NCBI GenBank assembly: GCA_023421115.1
Contig: JAEZUI010000170.1
Span: 1-13,863 of the forward strand
Direction of reading: 5' to 3'
Length of the DNA stretch: 13,863 bases
Source: Bacillota bacterium
GTDB taxonomy: Bacteria > Bacillota > Clostridia > Acetivibrionales > Acetivibrionaceae
Shown one piece after another: positions 5,894 through 13,213 of the stretch; the first letter of the stretch is position 1, and every line of letters starts with the position of its first letter. The notes under the pieces are model-generated. The model had not been told where the DNA came from. It saw nothing but the letters and a program-made list of their open reading frames with translations, and did not search any database. The translations under genes and the position numbers were made by a program.

Positions 5894-6045
5894 GGTTATT
5901 CCTAAAAAAACTTTGCAATCGCCATTTCAAAAAGTCTGATTTACATTTTTTGCACTGCAAAATAATGTTCCTCTGTTTGAAAGCTTTTAAGCTTTCATGA
6001 CGGGCTTTATGCCCAAATATTGTATAGTTATTTTTTGAAATGGCC
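5894..6045 (-). mobile_element. MITE-like element, copy 3 (152 bp, inverted)
   Basis: This is the reverse complement of copies 1 and 2, flanked by TTA at 5891-5893 and 6046-6048. In element orientation it starts GGCCATTTCAAAAAAT and ends ATAACC. The internal stems are cleaner than in the other copies: GGGC-ATAAA-GCCC (6002-6014), GAAAGCTT-AA-AAGCTTTC around 5979-5996 and TTTTGC-AGT-GCAAAA near 5948-5962. It lies between mazG and the divergent L,D-transpeptidase gene. Confidence 0.8.
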
Positions 6046-6157
6046 TTACCTAATTACTAATTATACCACTAATTATAAAACAGCATTAGTAAATACGGTT
6101 TTTTTAATAAAAAAATTTGTTTAATGTTACATTCTTCAATAATGTGAATAGTATATA

Positions 6158-6207
6158 TAGATAACGTACACTAAAGTTAAATTTATATAGCGCTTAAACG
6201 TTATCTA
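6158..6207. repeat. Inverted repeat 1 upstream of the L,D-transpeptidase gene
   Basis: Arms TAGATAACGT (6158-6167) and ACGTTATCTA (6198-6207) are a perfect 10-base inverted repeat with a 30-base spacer. The role is unknown; it could be a protein-binding site or a relic of a small element. Confidence 0.5.
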
Positions 6208-6210
6208 ATT

Positions 6211-6257
6211 TAGATGAAAAACTTCCTTTAAAATTTAGTTCTAGAGTTTTTCATCTA
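6211..6257. repeat. Inverted repeat 2 upstream of the L,D-transpeptidase gene
   Basis: Arms TAGATGAAAAACT (6211-6223) and AGTTTTTCATCTA (6245-6257) are a perfect 13-base inverted repeat with a 21-base loop, three bases after the first repeat. No T run follows on either strand, so it is not a standard terminator. Apart from the two repeats and MITE copy 3, the gap 5836-6342 shows no gene or clear promoter. Confidence 0.55.
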
Positions 6258-6342
6258 TAGTAAACATAAAATGAATATCTTAAGCATCGATCAATTACAA
6301 AAAATATGAGTTTGCCTTGATATCCAAAAGGAGGAGTGCTTG

Positions 6343-6714
6343 ATGTACCCAAATATATGTCCACTTATGTTAAGAGCCACCTATAAAATTATTATTAACA
6401 CAAGTGCTCGAACTTTAACCTTATATAAAGACGGAAAGTGGTTTAGATCTTATCGAGTTGCTGTAGGTAAACCCGCAACTCCAACACCTAAAGGAACCTT
6501 TCGTATAAAAAACAAAGCTGCTAATCCCGGAGGACCCTTTGGCGCAAGATGGCTTGGCCTCAGTATCACATCCGGAGGTTATGGCATCCATGGTACAAAT
6601 AATCCTTCTTCTATAGGAAAGGCTGTTTCTAACGGGTGCATTAGAATGTATAACAACGATATTATTTTCTTGTATAATACTGTCCCTGTCGGAACCACTG
6701 TACAGATAATTTGA
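6343..6714 (+). CDS. L,D-transpeptidase (YkuD) catalytic-domain protein
   Basis: The 123-residue protein is a bare YkuD domain. Residues 14-45 carry the opening strands (YKIIINTSARTLTLYKDGKW). PTPKGTFRI (47-55) and the catalytic region with His83 (YGIHGT) and SNGCIRM (96-102, Cys99 nucleophile, Arg101) follow. YkuD enzymes form 3-3 cross-links or attach proteins in peptidoglycan. It has no signal peptide, membrane anchor, LysM or SH3 domain, so how it reaches the wall is unclear. The short Bacillus spore protein YkuD has a LysM domain that is lacking here. The ATG at 6343 follows AAGGAGGAG; a TTG directly before it is a less likely start. It is the only plus-strand gene inside the conserved block and ends at a strong terminator, so it is its own unit. 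A sporulation role is an inference from location. Confidence 0.9.
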   Translation: MYPNICPLMLRATYKIIINTSARTLTLYKDGKWFRSYRVAVGKPATPTPKGTFRIKNKAANPGGPFGARWLGLSITSGGYGIHGTNNPSSIGKAVSNGCIRMYNNDIIFLYNTVPVGTTVQII

Positions 6715-6748
6715 GGGCTCTTATGCAATGGAACCCCTTATCTTATAC

Positions 6749-6787
6749 AAAAATAACAGGTACTCTTAATGGCTACCTGTTATTTTT
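6749..6787. terminator. Bidirectional intrinsic terminator
   Basis: AAATAACAGGTA (6751-6762) pairs perfectly with TACCTGTTATTT (6774-6785), and T5 follows on both strands. It lies 36 bases after the L,D-transpeptidase stop and about 160 bases after the convergent spoVT stop, so it serves at least the former and can serve both. Confidence 0.85.
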
Positions 6788-6946
6788 GCAATACAAAGTT
6801 ATTTTCATTTTACCTCTTACATGTCTCTCGCAAAACATTTTACATTCATTCTTTTAATTTTAGAGAAATCATGTACATCTGTCTATTGAACTCAAAATCT
6901 TAATGTAAAATACTAATTATAGTTCAATATATTTTAACTTTTGTAT

Positions 6947-7501
6947 TTACTGTTCCATTTGTTTACCTAGAAAGCCCGCAGCTGTCTGTGCAAGTTTTGC
7001 TTCAATTTCTCCCATACGTACATTTGGGTCAGTTGACAAAAACATAACTGCGCCGATAGGATCTCCTTCTGAAATTATTGGAGATACTACCTGCGACGAA
7101 TACCTCTTCTCTCCATTTTCATCTGCTAGAATTGTAATCGTCTTTTCTTCAGGAGCTTTTACAACCAAAGTGTTCTTCTCTTCTATTATTCTCTCCACAT
7201 CAGAACTTAAAGACTTTTCAAGAAACTCTTTTTTGGCAGCACCTGAAACTGCAATAATAGTATCTCTATCGGAAATACATGTTATGTGACCGCTTGTCTT
7301 ATGAAGTGAATCTGCGTACTGAGCAGCAAAATCACTTAGCTCACCTATGGGTGAATATTTCTTTAAAATAACTTCTCCTTCTCTATCAGTAAATATCTCG
7401 AGAGGATCTCCTTCTCTTATTCTCAAAGTCCTTCTTATCTCTTTTGGAATAACAACTCTGCCCAAATCGTCTATTCTTCTAACTATTCCGGTAGCCTTCA
7501 A
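6947..7501 (-). CDS. spoVT: Stage V sporulation regulator SpoVT
   Basis: The 184-residue protein starts with an AbrB-type swapped-hairpin DNA-binding domain (residues 1-50, including GRVVIPKEIRRTLRIREGDP), followed by a GAF-like domain (about 55-180) ending GFLGKQMEQ. It is very close to Bacillus SpoVT over its whole length. SpoVT is a tetrameric regulator made in the forespore that adjusts sigma-G-dependent genes during late sporulation. The start codon is TTG at 7501, fixed by the invariant MKATGIVRRIDDLGR N-terminus and by AGGAGG nine bases upstream; no ATG is available. It has its own 190-base upstream region after the foldase terminator. I looked for a sigma-G promoter there and found only weak matches. 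Confidence 0.97.
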   Translation of the reverse strand: MKATGIVRRIDDLGRVVIPKEIRRTLRIREGDPLEIFTDREGEVILKKYSPIGELSDFAAQYADSLHKTSGHITCISDRDTIIAVSGAAKKEFLEKSLSSDVERIIEEKNTLVVKAPEEKTITILADENGEKRYSSQVVSPIISEGDPIGAVMFLSTDPNVRMGEIEAKLAQTAAGFLGKQMEQ

Positions 7502-7654
7502 TGTATTTTACCTCCTTTTACAGTTAATTTATAGTACAGTTTTATTATTAATTATTTATTGGTTTTTTATACATAACAGGTGAATTATGATAACTAAAAA
7601 AATCTTTATGATATTTAGTAATCTCACTGCTTCTAAAATGTCGAAATTAGGCAC

Positions 7655-7680
7655 AAAAAAAGACCGGATTTCCGGCCTTT
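7655..7680 (-). terminator. Intrinsic terminator of the foldase gene
   Basis: On the minus strand AAAGGCCGG and CCGGTCTTT pair (one G-T) around a four-base loop and run into seven T (7655-7661). It lies 12 bases after the foldase stop codon. Confidence 0.88.
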
Positions 7681-7691
7681 AAGCTCTACTA

Positions 7692-8768
7692 TTATTTTAT
7701 ATTTATTTTATTGTAAATATTTTCATTTTTTATAACATCAAACTCAGAGTCTTTGGTCCAGTTTTCAAGTCTTTCTAAGTATTTTTTTGTTTGAACAGAT
7801 TCTTTAACGGCATCCTTAACCTCATCATAGGTTGTTCTTTCTTCTACTTTCAAAACAAAATATCCCCATTCGCTTTCCAATATGTCAGCATCACCAGGCT
7901 TATGTTCAAGTGCCCATTCCTGAAAACCAGGTATATTGGAATTTGTATTAGCAGTAACTTCAAACAGCCCTTTGTTATCTTTCACTGTAGTATCATCCGA
8001 CAAATCCAATGCAAGTTTTTCTGCATCCTCTCCAGCTTTAACCTTTTCTAATATATCCTCGGCCTTAGCCTTTATCTCTTTTTTCTCCAGTTCGGTATAT
8101 TCTTTACCGGTCGTCGAGGTAAGATCCATTGTGGCAAACATTATTCTTCTCACTTTTACCTTATCAACAGAATTGGGGTTTTCTTTATAGTATTCTTCCA
8201 TTTCAGCATCGGTTACGTCAAAGGTAGGAAGTTCTTCCTCAACATACTTGTATACCAATCTAAGATTCTTAAGTATCTTTTCATATTTTTCGTAGCTTAT
8301 ATTATAAGTCTTTTTAAATTCTTCCTCTCCTTTTGCATCTCCACCATATGATGAGGACATTTGAAGCTTGATTTGATCAAAAGTAGCCTTGGTATCTTCA
8401 AGTTCACCTTTATCCAATTCCAAACCTCTTTCCTTTGCCTTTAGAAGCTGAATTTTATAATCCTTTGCACTATCAAGTGCTTGTTGTTTTGCAAATTCTC
8501 TTGCATCCGTTCCTTCAATCTTGGTGTCCCAGAATGCTTTAAGCGCGGATTCACTTCTCCTTTCCACATTTGCATTAGATTCCATCTCAATTTTTGTGGA
8601 ACCAAGGAAAAAATTAAACTCATCGGTTGTAATCTTCTCACCTTTAATTGTAGCAACATAATTAGTTGCATTGATATAGAATAGCCAACCAACCGCCCCA
8701 AGTATTAATACCAGTACTGATGCAATTGCTATAATTTTCTTCTTATCTACCTTTTTCTTTTTTGTCAA
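7692..8768 (-). CDS. Membrane-anchored parvulin-type peptidyl-prolyl isomerase (PrsA/SurA-like)
   Basis: The 358-residue protein has a lysine-rich N-terminus (MTKKKKVDKKK), one hydrophobic segment (about residues 12-32) and a long extracytoplasmic part. A SurA-type N-terminal region (about 36-190) precedes a parvulin domain (about 204-312) with KVRRIMF, LALDLSDD, GLFE, WALEHKPGD and SEWGYFVLKVEE. Such foldases help secreted proteins fold outside the membrane. Unlike Bacillus PrsA there is no lipobox cysteine, so it is held by an uncleaved or signal-peptidase-I-type N-terminus. The start is TTG at 8768 with AAGGAG eight bases upstream. It is 85 bases after mfd and has a probable promoter overlapping the mfd end (8834-8862) and a strong terminator downstream, so it can form a single-gene unit. 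Confidence 0.92.
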   Translation of the reverse strand: MTKKKKVDKKKIIAIASVLVLILGAVGWLFYINATNYVATIKGEKITTDEFNFFLGSTKIEMESNANVERRSESALKAFWDTKIEGTDAREFAKQQALDSAKDYKIQLLKAKERGLELDKGELEDTKATFDQIKLQMSSSYGGDAKGEEEFKKTYNISYEKYEKILKNLRLVYKYVEEELPTFDVTDAEMEEYYKENPNSVDKVKVRRIMFATMDLTSTTGKEYTELEKKEIKAKAEDILEKVKAGEDAEKLALDLSDDTTVKDNKGLFEVTANTNSNIPGFQEWALEHKPGDADILESEWGYFVLKVEERTTYDEVKDAVKESVQTKKYLERLENWTKDSEFDVIKNENIYNKINIK

Positions 8769-8833
8769 CGTACTCGCTCCTTACGTTATAAAATACTAAT
8801 CCTCAGTAATTTAAAAAAAGATTATATAATACC

Positions 8834-8862
8834 ATTATAATAAATCGCAGACATTACTTCAA
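8834..8862 (-). promoter_or_regulatory. Sigma-A promoter of the foldase gene, overlapping the mfd stop
   Basis: TTGAAG (8857-8862, the last two sense codons of mfd), a 17-base spacer and TATAAT (8834-8839) lie on the minus strand. Transcription would start near 8827. The same AT-rich segment (about 8822-8848) can form an imperfect hairpin followed by seven T (8814-8820), so it might also act as a weak terminator for mfd. Confidence 0.6.
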
Positions 8863-11800
8863 ATTAATAATGTCCTGTAACAAAATCTTAATATTATCCA
8901 GGAAGTTTTCTCTTTTGATATCCGTTATTCTATAAGTAATATAGGGCTTATTGCTAGCAGTAAACAAAAGCTTTCGTTTGTATTTTTCCATTAGTTTCCC
9001 TATCACTTCAAAATTTGCATACTTACCATCTATAAATTGAAACATTACAGCATCATTTTTTTCCTGTACCGATGAAAACCCGCATTTTAATGCTAAAGTC
9101 TTAATATGCGCTATCTTTATAAGATTTGATACCGGCATTGGAATGTCTCCATACCTGTCTAAAAGCTCGTCTTCTACATCCAACACATCCTGTTCATCTT
9201 GTATTGAAGCAATTCTCTTATACATTTCTATTTTTTCATTTTCCATACTTATATAGCTATTGTCAATATATGCACTTAGATTTACATCAATGGAGATCTC
9301 GACATCATCTTGTCCAGACTGGCCTCTCAACTCATCTACCGCCTCCGCTAACAGCCTACAGTACATGTCATATCCGACAGAGTCGATGTGTCCATGCTGC
9401 TGTGCCCCTAGCAGATTTCCTGCGCCCCTTATCTGTAAATCCCTCATAGCAATCTTAAAGCCTGAGCCAAACTCAGTAAACTCTTTAATTGCCTGAAGCC
9501 GTTTCTCTGCAATTTCAGAGAGCACCTTATCCTTTTTATAAGTGATATAGGCGTAAGCCATTCTGTTAGATCTGCCAACCCTGCCTCTTAGCTGGTAAAG
9601 CTGAGCTAGTCCCATCTTGTCGGAATCTTCAACTATAATAGTATTAACATTTGGCATATCAAGGCCCGATTCAATAATCACCGTACACACAAGAACATCA
9701 TATTCACCGTTTATAAATCGGAACATTATATCCTCAAGCTCTGATTCGTTCATCTGTCCGTGTGCCACAGCAACTCTAGCATCCGGCACCATATTTTTTA
9801 TTTCCGCTGCTTTTACGTTAATTGAACGCACACGGTTATACAGATAAAACACCTGACCGTTGCGTGACATCTCCCTGTTGATCGCTTCTTTTATAACTTC
9901 AGTGTTGTGCTCCATTACATAAGTCTGAACCGGATATCTTTCCTCCGGCGGATCTTCTAAAGTACTGATATCTTTTATACCCACCATGGACATATGCAGC
10001 GTTCTTGGAATAGGTGTAGCTGTTAATGTAAGAACATCCACATTTGCACGCATATTTTTAATTTTTTCCTTGTGCATAACACCAAAACGTTGCTCTTCAT
10101 CTATTACCAAAAGCCCTAGGTTCTTAAAGGCAACATCTTTTTGTAAAAGCCTATGGGTACCTATCAATACATCAAAAAGACCTGCTTTGACGTCTTTCAA
10201 AATATGCTTTTGCTCTGTTGGAGTTCTAAAACGGCTCACCATCTCGACTGTAACAGGAAAATCCTTCATACGTTCCTTGAAGTTATTATACTGCTGTTGG
10301 GCTAATACCGTTGTGGGTACAAGATATGCAACCTGCTTTCCCTCCATTACTGCTTTAAATATGGCTCTAATAGCAACTTCTGTCTTTCCATACCCCACAT
10401 CTCCACAAAGCAGCCTATCCATAGGTTTATCCGCTTCCATATCCTGTTTGATCTCTTCAATACACTTGAGCTGATCCTCAGTTTCCTGATAGGGAAACTG
10501 ATCTTCAAACTGCTTCTGCCAAACAGTATCCTTTCCGAAGGCATGACCTTTCAGAGACTCCCTCATAGCATATAATTTTATGAGTTCTCCTGCTAGTTCC
10601 ATTAGGGATTCTTTTGCCTTTGCCTTAGTCTTAAGCCAGTCAGCCCCACCGAGTTTGCTGAGCTTAGGAGTTTTTCCCTCTGAGCCTATGTATTTCTGTA
10701 TCAGGTCTAGCTGGTTTGTCGGTACATAGAGAAATGCTCCGTCCTGATACTGAATTTTCAAATAATCCTTCTTAATATTTTCAACAACCAACTGCTCAAT
10801 TCCGGTATATTTCCCAATACCGTGAGATTGATGTACTACAAAGTCACCAATGTTTAAATCAGTAAAGACGCTTATCTTTTTACCCTTGTTCTTATTTGCA
10901 ATGTGTCTTTTAAGCTTCCTATCCTGTCCAAAAAGTTCTTTTCCGCTGACTACAGCAAACCTCATCTCCGGATACTCAAAACCCTTATTAAGACTTCCAT
11001 GGGTTATTATTACCTGTCCTGGCAAAATACCCTCTTTAACCTCATCAATATATACCGTTTCAATTTCTTTACCTCTCAAAGTCTCAGCAAGCATCTCTCC
11101 CTTGCTTTTGGTTCCCGCCAAAATCAGCACTCGAAAATCATTTTCTTTCCAATATCTAACATCATCTACCATTAGATCAAAATTTCCCTGATAGGAATTT
11201 AAAAGCCTTGAAGCAATAGTAAACTTTTTACTCCCGGATAAAAGTAATTCATCCACCATAATAGTGTTAAAGTAAATGGATTTTTTCTTATATAAACTAC
11301 TCCATATATAGTCAAAATCAAAATATATATCAAAGCAACCCGGAAGCAAATGACCTTTCTCTAACAAGCTTTTACATATCTCTGTGTTTTCTAGGTGCAT
11401 ATTTTCAATTCTCTGTTGAAATCTTTTCGGCTCATCGAAAAAAACAAGGATATTCTCATCGATATAATCTGTTATTAAATGAGGTTTTTTAATAATATAG
11501 GGAATATATCTGTCCATACCCGGAAAATAATAGTCTTCTTTAAACTTATCAAGGTCATGGCTTATTTTTTCATCTAGCTTGACTATGTGCTCCTGCTTGG
11601 TTATTGAATTTATCTTTTCTTTTTGCATAGTCAAGTCTTTTTGTATTTCGGAAATCATATCATCAAGTTTCGCACGTTCATAGATTATTTCTCTTGCGGG
11701 CAAAATTTCAACACTTTCAGTCTTTTCTACAGATCTCTGCGAAATTACGTCAAAGGTTCTTATAGAGTCAACTTCATCATCAAATAACTCGATACGATAT

Positions 11801-12387
11801 GCACTTTCACAATTTACAGGAAAAACGTCTATAATTCCACCCCTGACAGCAAACTGTCCCTTGCCTTCAACGGTAGTAACCCTCTCATAACCTACCGATA
11901 TCAGTTTTTGAATAACAAAAGTCAAATCGATTCTTTTATTATGATCAAATCTTAAACAACTTGCTTCAAAGAGCTCTTTACCTATTAGTTTTTGCACTAT
12001 TGCTTCTGCACTGATTACGATAAACTTGTAATCATGTTTTATAATCCTGTCTAAAGCTACTATTCTTTCATAGACAGCATCATAACTCTTAGCTTCCACA
12101 TCATGCAACATTATTTCCTTTGAGGAAAAAAGAATTACATCCTTGCCAAAGAAATGGGAGAAGTCTTCATATATTTTCCTGGCTTGAAGCTCATTATAAG
12201 CAATTAGTATTCCTTTACTATTCAAATGGCTGCAAATTGCATAGGAAATATGGGCCTTTTGACTTTCAGAAGGTCCATTTATCGCTGTTTGAAGTCCACC
12301 CCTTCTTATATTGTCAATAGCATCCATATAGTCTTTTGACTCAAGAAGCGGATCAATTAAGTACTCTCTTGTTTTTATATTATCCAT
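8854..12387 (-). CDS. mfd: Transcription-repair coupling factor Mfd
   Basis: The 1177-residue protein has the complete Mfd layout. It opens with a UvrB-like N-terminal module with GRGGIIDVFP-type sequence (VRGGIIDVFP, 181-190). The RNA-polymerase-interacting CarD-like domain follows (about 512-570, IGDFVVHQSHGIGKYTGIE). The superfamily-2 translocase then has Walker A GDVGYGKTE (662-670), DEEQ (763-766), TATPIPRT (789-796) and QLRGRVGRS (932-940), with the RecG-like TRG motif after it (GAGNLLGAQQHGH, 988-1000). The C-terminal domain occupies about 1030-1177. Mfd pushes stalled RNA polymerase off damaged DNA and recruits UvrA. The ATG at 12387 uses GAGG, which overlaps the TAG stop of pth nine bases away, so the two are probably translationally coupled. 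Nothing is missing or broken. Confidence 0.98.
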   Translation of the reverse strand: MDNIKTREYLIDPLLESKDYMDAIDNIRRGGLQTAINGPSESQKAHISYAICSHLNSKGILIAYNELQARKIYEDFSHFFGKDVILFSSKEIMLHDVEAKSYDAVYERIVALDRIIKHDYKFIVISAEAIVQKLIGKELFEASCLRFDHNKRIDLTFVIQKLISVGYERVTTVEGKGQFAVRGGIIDVFPVNCESAYRIELFDDEVDSIRTFDVISQRSVEKTESVEILPAREIIYERAKLDDMISEIQKDLTMQKEKINSITKQEHIVKLDEKISHDLDKFKEDYYFPGMDRYIPYIIKKPHLITDYIDENILVFFDEPKRFQQRIENMHLENTEICKSLLEKGHLLPGCFDIYFDFDYIWSSLYKKKSIYFNTIMVDELLLSGSKKFTIASRLLNSYQGNFDLMVDDVRYWKENDFRVLILAGTKSKGEMLAETLRGKEIETVYIDEVKEGILPGQVIITHGSLNKGFEYPEMRFAVVSGKELFGQDRKLKRHIANKNKGKKISVFTDLNIGDFVVHQSHGIGKYTGIEQLVVENIKKDYLKIQYQDGAFLYVPTNQLDLIQKYIGSEGKTPKLSKLGGADWLKTKAKAKESLMELAGELIKLYAMRESLKGHAFGKDTVWQKQFEDQFPYQETEDQLKCIEEIKQDMEADKPMDRLLCGDVGYGKTEVAIRAIFKAVMEGKQVAYLVPTTVLAQQQYNNFKERMKDFPVTVEMVSRFRTPTEQKHILKDVKAGLFDVLIGTHRLLQKDVAFKNLGLLVIDEEQRFGVMHKEKIKNMRANVDVLTLTATPIPRTLHMSMVGIKDISTLEDPPEERYPVQTYVMEHNTEVIKEAINREMSRNGQVFYLYNRVRSINVKAAEIKNMVPDARVAVAHGQMNESELEDIMFRFINGEYDVLVCTVIIESGLDMPNVNTIIVEDSDKMGLAQLYQLRGRVGRSNRMAYAYITYKKDKVLSEIAEKRLQAIKEFTEFGSGFKIAMRDLQIRGAGNLLGAQQHGHIDSVGYDMYCRLLAEAVDELRGQSGQDDVEISIDVNLSAYIDNSYISMENEKIEMYKRIASIQDEQDVLDVEDELLDRYGDIPMPVSNLIKIAHIKTLALKCGFSSVQEKNDAVMFQFIDGKYANFEVIGKLMEKYKRKLLFTASNKPYITYRITDIKRENFLDNIKILLQDIINLK

Positions 12388-12396
12388 ATTTATCCT

Positions 12397-12969
12397 CTAC
12401 TTACTATTAAACCTGTTCATAGCATTATCAACACCGGACTTTAGAATTGCTTCTACCGCACCCGCAGCATTTTCAATTGCAGCTTCAACAATTTTTCTAT
12501 CTTCGAATGAAAACTTGCTCAAAACAAAATCCGCCAAATTCCATCCTTGTGGCGGCTTATCCACACCAATTCTTATTCTCGGAAAATCCTCCGACTGAAT
12601 TTGATATATCACAGACCTCATTCCGTTATGAGTGCCTGAACTTCCATTCGGTCTGACTCTAAGCTTCCCAACGGGCAAATCAATATCATCGTATACTATT
12701 ATAATGTTTTTTACGGAAATTTTATACCATTCTATTATTTCCCGTACACTTTCCCCGCTCAAGTTCATAAAGGTCTGAGGCTTAGCCAGTAAAACCCTGC
12801 GACCTTCAATAGTTCCATCTCCAATAACAGCCTTATGTTTTACCTTCGTTACGGCAATATTATGTTTCTTTGAAAGTCGGTCAATGGTATCAAAACCCAC
12901 GTTATGCCGAGTATTTTCATACCTTGTTCCCGGATTCCCAAGACCGATTATTACAAATAAATCCTCCAA
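12397..12969 (-). CDS. pth: Peptidyl-tRNA hydrolase
   Basis: The 190-residue protein is a typical Pth: FVIIGLGNPGTRYENTRHNV (5-24) with catalytic His22, FMNLSG (67-72) with Asn69, VYDDIDLP (92-99) with the catalytic-site Asp, and GTHNGMRS (112-119) with Asn115. It cleaves the ester bond of peptidyl-tRNA released by stalled ribosomes and recycles tRNA. The start is a TTG at 12969, seven bases after GAGAGGTG. No ATG or GTG lies near the conserved N-terminus; a GGAGG just inside the gene is not followed by a usable start. Reading on upstream would add 51 residues that do not look like Pth. The gene is followed directly by mfd, and lies 244 bases after prs with two hairpins between them. Confidence 0.95.
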   Translation of the reverse strand: MEDLFVIIGLGNPGTRYENTRHNVGFDTIDRLSKKHNIAVTKVKHKAVIGDGTIEGRRVLLAKPQTFMNLSGESVREIIEWYKISVKNIIIVYDDIDLPVGKLRVRPNGSSGTHNGMRSVIYQIQSEDFPRIRIGVDKPPQGWNLADFVLSKFSFEDRKIVEAAIENAAGAVEAILKSGVDNAMNRFNSK

Positions 12970-13023
12970 AGTATTACACCTCTCGTATATATAAATTTCG
13001 CAAACTCGCTCTTCAAACCTTTT

Positions 13024-13059
13024 TGCTTCCCAGATTGCAAAGAGCATAATTGGGAAGCA
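13024..13059. repeat. Inverted repeat in the prs-pth gap
   Basis: TGCTTCCCA (13024-13032) and TGGGAAGCA (13051-13059) form a nine-pair stem with an 18-base loop. On the plus strand it is followed by TTTT only; on the minus strand, the direction of prs and pth, by AAAAA. It is therefore not a terminator for the operon, but it could be part of the pth leader RNA. Confidence 0.5.
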
Positions 13060-13101
13060 TTTTGCACCTCTCGATTTTAACACTTTCAAAAGGCATAAAC
13101 A

Positions 13102-13143
13102 AATTGCCTTCTCAAAGTCCAATTAGCTTAAAGAAGGCATTTA
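13102..13143 (-). terminator. Weak terminator-like hairpin after prs
   Basis: On the minus strand TGCCTTCT (13132-13139) pairs with AGAAGGCA (13105-13112), with a further A-T extension past one bulged base and a loose T-rich tail (ATTTGTTT). It is about 75 bases after the prs stop. Because the tail is poor, partial read-through into pth is likely. Confidence 0.4.
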
Positions 13144-13213
13144 TATCAAAAACATATATTTTTCAGCCTTGCAACTTTTAGAGTTCATTGAAACAACCTA
13201 ACAAAGCTAAAAT

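Noticed and set aside
7502..7655. A sigma-G promoter upstream of spoVT
   Set aside because: The best candidate (TGTATA with a distant AATAATA) has wrong spacing and mismatches, so I did not call it.
8854..12387. Numerous plus-strand open frames inside mfd
   Set aside because: They lie opposite a complete, motif-rich coding sequence and have no ribosome binding sites or family patterns.
12970..13122. A 51-residue N-terminal extension of Pth
   Set aside because: The extension has no Pth similarity and would make the protein longer than the family; a TTG with a good ribosome binding site gives the normal length.
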